Assembly: GCF_001544915.2 (NCBI RefSeq) | Contig: NZ_FCOE02000001.1 | Coordinates: forward strand, 124,001 to 188,000 | DNA from: Caballeronia pedi | GTDB lineage: Bacteria; Pseudomonadota; Gammaproteobacteria; Burkholderiales; Burkholderiaceae | DNA: 64,000 bases | Direction of reading: 5' to 3' | Made by a program: the position numbers and the translations under genes | The notes under the pieces: model-generated | What the model was told of the DNA's origin: nothing | The model's database searches: none | What the model saw: only the letters and a program-made list of their open reading frames with translations | Shown here: in pieces, positions 57,922 to 64,000 of the stretch | Layout: the number at the start of each line of letters is the position of its first letter | Position numbering within the stretch: the stretch's first letter is position 1

Positions 57922-59709
57922 ATGGGACAGTACGCCGCCCCCCTTCGCGACATGCAATTCGTGCTGCACGAACTGCTGAACGTCGAAGCTGAATTGAAGA
58001 GCATGCCGAAGCATGCCGACCTCGACGCCGACACCATCAATCAGGTGCTCGAGGAAGCCGGCAAGTTCTGCTCCGAGGTCGTGTTCCCGCTCAACCAGAG
58101 CGGCGACCGCGAAGGCTGCACATACGAGGGCGATGGCGTCGTGAAGACGCCCGCCGGCTTCAAGGACGCTTACCGCCAGTACATCGACGCCGGCTGGCCC
58201 GCGCTCGGCTGCGATCCCGAGTACGGCGGCCAGGGCTTGCCCGCGTTCGTGAACAACGCGCTCTACGAAATGCTCAACTCGGCGAACCAGGCCTGGACGA
58301 TGTATCCGGGTCTTTCGCACGGCGCATACGAATGCCTGCACGCGCACGGCACGCCGGAGCAGAAGTCCACGTATCTCTCGAAACTCGTGTCGGGCGAGTG
58401 GACCGGCACGATGTGCCTTACCGAACCGCATTGCGGAACGGACCTCGGCATTTTGCGCACGAAGGCGGAGCCGAATCCGGACGGCTCGTTCGCGCTCACC
58501 GGCACGAAGATCTTCATCTCGAGCGGCGAGCACGACATGGCCGAGAACATCGTTCATCTGGTGCTCGCGCGTCTGCCGGGCGCGCCGATGGGCACGAAGG
58601 GCATTTCGCTCTTCATCGTGCCGAAGTACGTGCCCGATGCGAGCGGCGCGATCGGCGCGCGCAACGACATCAAGTGCGGTTCGATCGAGCACAAGATGGG
58701 CATTCACGGCAACGCGACCTGCGTGATGAATCTCGACGGCGCGAAGGGCTGGCTCGTCGGCGAGGCGAACAAGGGCTTGAACGCGATGTTCGTGATGATG
58801 AACGCGGCGCGTCTGGGCGTCGGCATGCAGGGGCTCGGACTCACCGAAGTCGCGTATCAGAACTCGCTCGTGTATGCGAAGGAGCGTCTGCAGATGCGCG
58901 CGCTCACCGGCCCGAAGGCGCCGGAAAAGGCGGCTGACCCGATCATCGTGCATCCGGACGTGCGCCGCATGCTGCTCACGCAGAAGGCCTATGCCGAAGC
59001 GGGCCGCGCGTTCACGTATTGGGCGGCGCTCAATATCGACAAGGAGCTTTCGCACGAAGACGAATCAGCGCGTCGCGAGGCCGCGGATTTTGTCGCGCTG
59101 CTCACGCCGGTCATCAAGGCCTTCCTGACCGACAACGCGTTCGAAGGCACCAACATGGCGATGCAGATCTATGGCGGTCATGGCTTCATTTCCGAATGGG
59201 GCATGGAGCAGTACGTCCGCGATGCGCGCATCAACATGATCTACGAGGGCACGAATTCCATTCAGGCGCTCGATTTGCTCGGCCGCAAGATTCTCGGCGA
59301 CATGGGCGCGAAGCTGAAGCGCTTCGGCAAGCTGGTTTCCGATTTCGTCGAGCAGGAAGGCGTGAAGCCGGAGATGCAGGAGTTCATCAATCCGCTCGCG
59401 GATATCGGCGAGAAGGTGCAGAAGCTCACGATGGAGATCGGCATGAAGGCCATGCAGAATCCCGATGAAGTGGGCGCGGCCGCCGTGCCGTATCTGCGTA
59501 CCGTCGGCCATCTCGTGTACTCGTACTTCTGGGCGCGCATGGCGCGTGTCGCGCTTGATCATGCCGGCTCCGGCGACGCCTTCTACAAGGCCAAGCTCGC
59601 CACCGCGCGTTTCTATTTCGCCAAGCTTCTGCCGGAAACGGCTTCGACCATCCGCGCCGCGCGCGCCGGCGCGAAGCCGATGATGGACTACGACGAAGCG
59701 CTGTTCTGA
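57922..59709 (+). CDS. Acyl-CoA dehydrogenase
   Basis: 595 residues from ATG 57922, preceded by GGAGAGAC. It has an extra N-terminal domain, the FAD-binding core (CLTEPHCGTDLGILRTKAEPN, GTKIFISSGEHDM), the catalytic Glu of MIYEGTNSIQALDLLG and a C-terminal acetyl-CoA-dehydrogenase-like domain. This is the DmdC/FadE-like long type. It oxidises acyl-CoA to trans-2-enoyl-CoA, passing electrons to ETF. It starts the enzyme part of the operon after the TetR gene. Confidence 0.95.
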   Translation: MGQYAAPLRDMQFVLHELLNVEAELKSMPKHADLDADTINQVLEEAGKFCSEVVFPLNQSGDREGCTYEGDGVVKTPAGFKDAYRQYIDAGWPALGCDPEYGGQGLPAFVNNALYEMLNSANQAWTMYPGLSHGAYECLHAHGTPEQKSTYLSKLVSGEWTGTMCLTEPHCGTDLGILRTKAEPNPDGSFALTGTKIFISSGEHDMAENIVHLVLARLPGAPMGTKGISLFIVPKYVPDASGAIGARNDIKCGSIEHKMGIHGNATCVMNLDGAKGWLVGEANKGLNAMFVMMNAARLGVGMQGLGLTEVAYQNSLVYAKERLQMRALTGPKAPEKAADPIIVHPDVRRMLLTQKAYAEAGRAFTYWAALNIDKELSHEDESARREAADFVALLTPVIKAFLTDNAFEGTNMAMQIYGGHGFISEWGMEQYVRDARINMIYEGTNSIQALDLLGRKILGDMGAKLKRFGKLVSDFVEQEGVKPEMQEFINPLADIGEKVQKLTMEIGMKAMQNPDEVGAAAVPYLRTVGHLVYSYFWARMARVALDHAGSGDAFYKAKLATARFYFAKLLPETASTIRAARAGAKPMMDYDEALF

Positions 59710-59799
59710 TCGCGTTCGCCCGATGCGCCGCGCTTCCCTGAAACGGAAGCGGCGTTCCCGCACACATTCTCATCCAGAAGCAATCCCGGAGGCTAACCC

Positions 59800-62229
59800 G
59801 TGAGCACCCTCAACATTCGCAAAGTCGCCGTGCTCGGCGCAGGCGTGATGGGCGCGCAGATCGCCGCGCATCTGATCAACGCCCGCGTGCCCGTGCTGCT
59901 GTTCGATCTTCCGGCCAAGGACGGCCCGAAGAACGGCATCGCGCTGAAGGCCATCGAGAATCTGAAGAAGCTGTCGCCCGCGCCTTTCGGCGTGAAGGAC
60001 GACGCGCAGTACATCGAGCCCGCGAACTACGACGACGACATCGCGAAGCTCGCCGAATGCGATCTCGTGATCGAAGCCATCGCCGAGCGCATGGACTGGA
60101 AGCACGATCTCTACAAGAAAGTGTCGCCGCATCTCGCGCCGCACGCGATCTTCGCAAGCAACACATCGGGTCTCTCGATCACGGAACTGTCGAACGGCTT
60201 CTCCGATGAACTCAAATCGCGCTTCTGCGGCGTGCACTTCTTCAATCCGCCGCGCTACATGCATCTGGTCGAACTGATTCCGACCGCATCCACGAAGCCC
60301 GAGATCCTCGACCAACTCGAAACCTTCCTGACGAGCGTGATCGGCAAGGGCGTCGTGCGCGCGAAAGATACGCCGAACTTCATCGCGAACCGCGTCGGCG
60401 TGTTTTCGATTCTCGCGGTGATCGCCGAGGCGGAGAAGTTCGGCCTGCGCTTCGACGAAGTGGACGACCTCACCGGCGCGCGCCTCGGCCGCGCGAAGTC
60501 CGCGACGTTCCGCACGGCGGATGTCGTCGGCCTCGATACGATGGCGCACGTCATCAAGACGATGCAGGACAACCTGCCTGACGATCCGTTCTTCTCCGTC
60601 TACAAGACGCCGCCCGTGCTCGAAGCCTTGGTGAAGGCAGGCGCGCTCGGCCAGAAAACCGGCGCGGGCTTCTATCGCAAGGAAGGAAAGGCGATCAAGG
60701 TGCTCGATGCGAAGACGGCGCAGTACGTCGACGGCGGCGCGAAGGCCGAGGAACTCATCGGCCGGATTCTGAAGCGTCCGCCCGCCGAGCGCTTCAAGCT
60801 GCTGCGCGAAACGGACAACAAGCAGGCGCAATTCCTGTGGGCGATCTTCCGCGACGTGTTCCATTACATCGCCGTGCATCTCGAATCGATCGCCGACAAC
60901 GCGCGCGATGTCGATCTCGCGATCCGCTGGGGCTTCGGCTGGAACCAGGGGCCGTTCGAAAGCTGGCAGGCGGCGGGCTGGCAGCAAGTCGCGAAGTGGG
61001 TGCAGGAAGATATCGATGCGGGCAAGGCGCTCTCGAACGCGCCGCTGCCCGCGTGGGTGCTCGACGGCACCGTCGCCGAAAAGAACGGCGTGCACACGAA
61101 CGAAGGCTCGTGGTCGCCGAAGTCGAAGCGCTTCGAGCCGCGCTCGACGCTGCCCGTCTATGAGAAGCAGGTGTTCCGCGCGCCGCTCGTCGGTGAGACG
61201 GGCGCCGATCCGAAGACCTACGGCAAGACGCTGTTCGAAACCGAAAACGTGCGCGCGTGGCTCGACGACGATCAGGGCGACATCGTGATCGTCTCGTTCA
61301 AGACGAAGCTGAACACCATCGGCCCGGGCGTGATCGACGGTCTCACGCAAGCCATCGAACTGGCCGAGAAGGAATATCGTGGCGTCGTCATCTGGCAGCC
61401 GACTTCGCTGCAACTCGGCGCGCCGGGCGGTCCGTTCTCGGCGGGCGCCAATCTCGAGGAAGCGATGCCCGCGTTCATGATGGGCGGCGCGAAAGGCATC
61501 GAGCCGTTCGTGAAGAAGTTCCAGCAAGGCATGCTGCGCGTGAAGTACGCGAACGTGCCGGTGGTGTCGGCGGTTTCGGGCATCGCGCTGGGCGGCGGCT
61601 GCGAACTGCTGCTGCAATCGGCGAAGCGCGTCGCGCATATCGAAAGCTATATCGGTCTCGTGGAAGTGGGCGTCGGGCTCGTGCCGGCGGGCGGCGGTCT
61701 GAAGGAGGCTGCGTTGCGCGCGGCGGAAGCCGCGAGCGCCGTCAATGCGACGAGCGATCTGCTCAAGTTCCTGCAGAAGCCGTTCGAGAACGCGGCGATG
61801 GCGAAAGTCTCGTCGTCCGCATTGGATGCCCGCGCGATGGGCTATCTGAAGCCGTCCGACACGATCGTCTTCAACGTGCACGAGTTGCTCGACATCGCGA
61901 AGAAGGAAGCGCGTGCGTTGAGCGCGTCGGGCTATCGGCCGCCGTTGCGCGTGAAGCAGGTGCCGGTCGCGGGCCGCTCGGCGATCTCGACGATCAAGGC
62001 GTCGCTCGTCAACATGCGCGACGGGCGCTTCATCAGCGACCACGACTATCTGATCGCGAGCCGCATCGCGGAAGCGGTGTGCGGCGGCGATGTCGAAGCG
62101 GGCAGCCTCGTCGACGAGGAATGGCTGCTGGCGCTGGAGCGCCGCGCGTTCGTCGAACTGCTGGGCACGCAAAAGACGCAGGAGCGGATCATGGGCATGT
62201 TGCAGACCGGCAAGCCGGTTCGTAACTAA
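59800..62229 (+). CDS. Bifunctional 3-hydroxyacyl-CoA dehydrogenase/enoyl-CoA hydratase
   Basis: 809 residues, start GTG 59800 with GGAGG upstream. The N-terminal 3-hydroxyacyl-CoA dehydrogenase has the NAD loop VLGAGVMGAQIAAHL and the catalytic His of GVHFFNPPRYMHLVEL. A second dehydrogenase C-terminal domain follows, then an enoyl-CoA hydratase-like domain at about 490-700 (FSAGANLEEA, GIALGGGCELLLQ). The order (dehydrogenase then hydratase) is the reverse of E. coli FadB. It does the hydration and second oxidation of beta-oxidation. Confidence 0.94.
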   Translation: MSTLNIRKVAVLGAGVMGAQIAAHLINARVPVLLFDLPAKDGPKNGIALKAIENLKKLSPAPFGVKDDAQYIEPANYDDDIAKLAECDLVIEAIAERMDWKHDLYKKVSPHLAPHAIFASNTSGLSITELSNGFSDELKSRFCGVHFFNPPRYMHLVELIPTASTKPEILDQLETFLTSVIGKGVVRAKDTPNFIANRVGVFSILAVIAEAEKFGLRFDEVDDLTGARLGRAKSATFRTADVVGLDTMAHVIKTMQDNLPDDPFFSVYKTPPVLEALVKAGALGQKTGAGFYRKEGKAIKVLDAKTAQYVDGGAKAEELIGRILKRPPAERFKLLRETDNKQAQFLWAIFRDVFHYIAVHLESIADNARDVDLAIRWGFGWNQGPFESWQAAGWQQVAKWVQEDIDAGKALSNAPLPAWVLDGTVAEKNGVHTNEGSWSPKSKRFEPRSTLPVYEKQVFRAPLVGETGADPKTYGKTLFETENVRAWLDDDQGDIVIVSFKTKLNTIGPGVIDGLTQAIELAEKEYRGVVIWQPTSLQLGAPGGPFSAGANLEEAMPAFMMGGAKGIEPFVKKFQQGMLRVKYANVPVVSAVSGIALGGGCELLLQSAKRVAHIESYIGLVEVGVGLVPAGGGLKEAALRAAEAASAVNATSDLLKFLQKPFENAAMAKVSSSALDARAMGYLKPSDTIVFNVHELLDIAKKEARALSASGYRPPLRVKQVPVAGRSAISTIKASLVNMRDGRFISDHDYLIASRIAEAVCGGDVEAGSLVDEEWLLALERRAFVELLGTQKTQERIMGMLQTGKPVRN

Positions 62230-62243
62230 TCGCGGAGCAAGCA

Positions 62244-63440
62244 ATGAGCAAACAACTTCAAGACGCATACATCGTCGCCGCGAGCCGCACGCCGATCGGC
62301 AAGGCGCCGCGCGGCGTGTTCAAGAACACGCGCCCGGACGAACTGCTCGTCCACGCGATCAGATCGGTCGTCGCGCAGGTGCCGGGACTCGATACCAGCG
62401 TGATCGAAGACGCGATCGTCGGCTGTGCGATCCCCGAAGCCGAGCAAGGGCTGAATGTCGCGCGCATGGGCGCGTTGCTGTCGGGCCTGCCGAACACGGT
62501 CGGCGGCGTGACGGTGAACCGCTTCTGCGCATCCGGCCTGACCGCGCTCGCGATGGCGGCGGACCGCATTCGCGTCGGCGAAGCGGATGCGATGATCGCG
62601 GGCGGCTGCGAATCGATGAGCATGGTGCCGATGATGGGCAACAAGCCGTCGCTGTCGCCGCATATCTTCGATCGCAATGAGGATGTCGGCATCGCATATG
62701 GCATGGGCCTGACGGCGGAAAGGGTCGCGGAACGCTGGAAGGTGAGCCGCGAGGCGCAGGACGCGTTCGCAGTGGAGTCGCATCGGCGCGCGCTGGCGGC
62801 GCAGCAGGCAGGCGAATTCGCCGGAGAAATCGCCGCGTACACGCTCAACGAGCGCTTTCCGGATCTCGAATCCGGCGAAGTGCGCGTGAATGCCCGCGAG
62901 ATCGCGCTCGACGAAGGCCCGCGCGAAACGACGCTGGAAGGGCTGGCGAAGCTGCGTCCCGTGTTCGCCAACAAAGGCTCGGTCACGGCGGGCAACAGCT
63001 CGCAGACGTCGGACGGCGCGGGCGCGCTGATCGTCGTGTCGGAAAAAATCCTGAAGCAGTTCAACCTGACGCCGCTCGCGCGCTTCGTGAGCTTCGCGGT
63101 GCGCGGCGTGCCGCCGGAAATCATGGGCATCGGGCCGAAGGAAGCGATTCCGGCCGCGCTGAAGGCGGCGGGGCTGAAGCAGGACGACATCGACTGGTTC
63201 GAACTGAACGAAGCCTTCGCGGCGCAGGCGCTGGCGGTGATCGGCGATCTCGGTCTCGATGCGTCGAAGGTCAATCCGCTCGGCGGCGCGATCGCGCTCG
63301 GTCATCCGCTCGGCGCGACCGGCGCGATCCGCGCATCGACGGTCGTGCACGGCTTGCGCCGGCGCAACCTGAAGTACGGCATGGTGACGATGTGCGTCGG
63401 CACCGGCATGGGCGCGGCGGGCATCATCGAGCGGCTTTGA
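62244..63440 (+). CDS. Acetyl-CoA C-acyltransferase (thiolase)
   Basis: 398 residues. The acylated Cys is in NRFCASGLTALAMAA (near residue 93), the His in GHPLGATGA and the second Cys in TMCVGTGMGAAG. It cleaves 3-ketoacyl-CoA into acetyl-CoA and a shortened acyl-CoA, the last step of the cycle. It starts 14 bp after the FadB-like gene and is followed 55 bp later by an enoyl-CoA hydratase. Confidence 0.96.
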   Translation: MSKQLQDAYIVAASRTPIGKAPRGVFKNTRPDELLVHAIRSVVAQVPGLDTSVIEDAIVGCAIPEAEQGLNVARMGALLSGLPNTVGGVTVNRFCASGLTALAMAADRIRVGEADAMIAGGCESMSMVPMMGNKPSLSPHIFDRNEDVGIAYGMGLTAERVAERWKVSREAQDAFAVESHRRALAAQQAGEFAGEIAAYTLNERFPDLESGEVRVNAREIALDEGPRETTLEGLAKLRPVFANKGSVTAGNSSQTSDGAGALIVVSEKILKQFNLTPLARFVSFAVRGVPPEIMGIGPKEAIPAALKAAGLKQDDIDWFELNEAFAAQALAVIGDLGLDASKVNPLGGAIALGHPLGATGAIRASTVVHGLRRRNLKYGMVTMCVGTGMGAAGIIERL

Positions 63441-63495
63441 TGGCGGATGGTCCGCGAGTGTCATCGCTCGCGGACCGACTTGAAGGAGACAGCGG

Positions 63496-64000
63496 ATGGA
63501 GATTCAGATCGAACGCGCGGACGGCGTGCTGAGCATCGTGCTCAATCGTCCGGAGAAGAAGAACGCGATCACCGCGCCGATGTATCAGGAAATGGCCGAC
63601 GGCCTCTACGAAGCCGAGATGGACCCGACCGTGCGGGCGGTGCTGATTCGCGGCAACGGCAGCACGTTCAGCGCGGGCAACGATCTCGACGACTTCCTGA
63701 ACGATCCGCCCAAGGGACTCGACGCGCCCGTGTTCCAGTTCCTGCGTCGCATCAGCGCGTTTCCGAAGCCGATCGTGGCGGCGGTCGCGGGCGCGGCGGT
63801 GGGCATCGGCACGACCATGCTCCTGCACTGCGACATGGTCTACGCGAGTCCGAACGCGAAGTTCTCGTTGCCGTTCGCGCAGTTGGGTTTGTGTCCGGAA
63901 GCGGCGTCGAGTCTGTTGCTGCCGCGCACGGCGGGTTATCAGCGCGCGGCGGAAAAGCTCCTGCTCGGCGAAGCCTTCGACGTGAACGAAGCGATCGGCA
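63496..64000 (+). CDS. Enoyl-CoA hydratase/isomerase (3' end cut by window edge)
   Basis: The first 168 codons are visible; the gene continues past the right edge. ATG 63496 has GAAGGAG upstream. The crotonase fold is clear: IVLNRPEKKNAITAPMYQEMADGL, FSAGNDLDDFL (oxyanion loop), AVAGAAVGIGTTMLLHCDMVYAS and FAQLGLCPEAASSLLLPRTAG. The Glu at CPEAASS corresponds to a catalytic acid of the hydratase/isomerase family. It is a second hydratase in the operon and may act on unsaturated or branched substrates. Confidence 0.94.
   Translation, partial: MEIQIERADGVLSIVLNRPEKKNAITAPMYQEMADGLYEAEMDPTVRAVLIRGNGSTFSAGNDLDDFLNDPPKGLDAPVFQFLRRISAFPKPIVAAVAGAAVGIGTTMLLHCDMVYASPNAKFSLPFAQLGLCPEAASSLLLPRTAGYQRAAEKLLLGEAFDVNEAIG

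Noticed and set aside
59770..62268. 832-codon minus-strand frame opposite the FadB-like gene
   Set aside because: Antisense shadow of a well-supported enzyme; no motifs.

Overview
This is GC-rich chromosomal DNA with dense, housekeeping-type gene order. It fits a betaproteobacterium of the Burkholderiaceae, Burkholderia sensu lato (Paraburkholderia or Caballeronia-like). The grounds are the lptC-lptA-lptB-rpoN-hpf order, the Gly-rich SSB next to uvrA, the ubiE-Tim44-ubiJ-ubiB block, the fmdB-DUF502-aspS-nudB-clsB block and a Burkholderia-type general porin. The assignment is from gene content only; no search was run. I see no tRNA, rRNA, CRISPR array, insertion sequence or phage gene.

Layout. 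1-5.8 kb (minus strand): kdsD-kdsC-lptC-lptA-lptB-rpoN-hpf, which makes Kdo, exports LPS, and encodes sigma-54 and a ribosome hibernation factor. 5.9-11 kb: a CPA2 cation/proton antiporter, apt, a LysE exporter, a Nudix hydrolase and purU. 11-17.2 kb: an AI-2E family membrane protein, uvrA, an MFS transporter and ssb. 17.3-19.6 kb: an arsenic operon arsR-(arsI remnant)-acr3-arsH with a perfect ArsR-type operator but no arsenate reductase. 20.0-25.8 kb: the most unusual block, three consecutive RcsB-like response regulators followed by one large hybrid histidine kinase carrying its own receiver and HPt domain. 25.9-30.8 kb: LysR regulator, porin, CHRD protein, esterase and EcsC-family protein. 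30.9-33 kb: a 14-TM efflux pump with its MarR regulator. 33-37.2 kb: a D-amino-acid catabolism cluster (PLP deaminase, RpiR/SIS regulator, N-acyl-D-amino-acid deacylase, RidA). 37.3-38.1 kb: an unrecognised lipoprotein gene and a diverged copy of the queF tail, which look like an insertion. 38.2-41.4 kb: queF, a 5'-nucleotidase and ilvA. 41.9-46 kb: a 1364-residue flavin/iron-sulfur oxidoreductase. 46-51.8 kb: HIT, DUF971, ubiE, Tim44-like, ubiJ, ubiB and a methyltransferase. 52-56.9 kb: fmdB, DUF502, aspS, nudB, clsB. 57.2-64 kb: a fatty-acid beta-oxidation operon (TetR, acyl-CoA dehydrogenase, FadB-like fusion, thiolase, enoyl-CoA hydratase cut by the window end).

How the parts work together. 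The kds/lpt genes build and export LPS. The ubi genes supply ubiquinone-8 factors. The beta-oxidation genes form a complete dehydrogenase-hydratase-dehydrogenase-thiolase cycle under a TetR repressor. The deaminase/deacylase/RidA set would release D-amino acids from N-acyl forms, deaminate them and clear the reactive enamine/imine product. The three-regulator phosphorelay is the best candidate for an unusual signalling system: one kinase could phosphorylate three different DNA-binding outputs.
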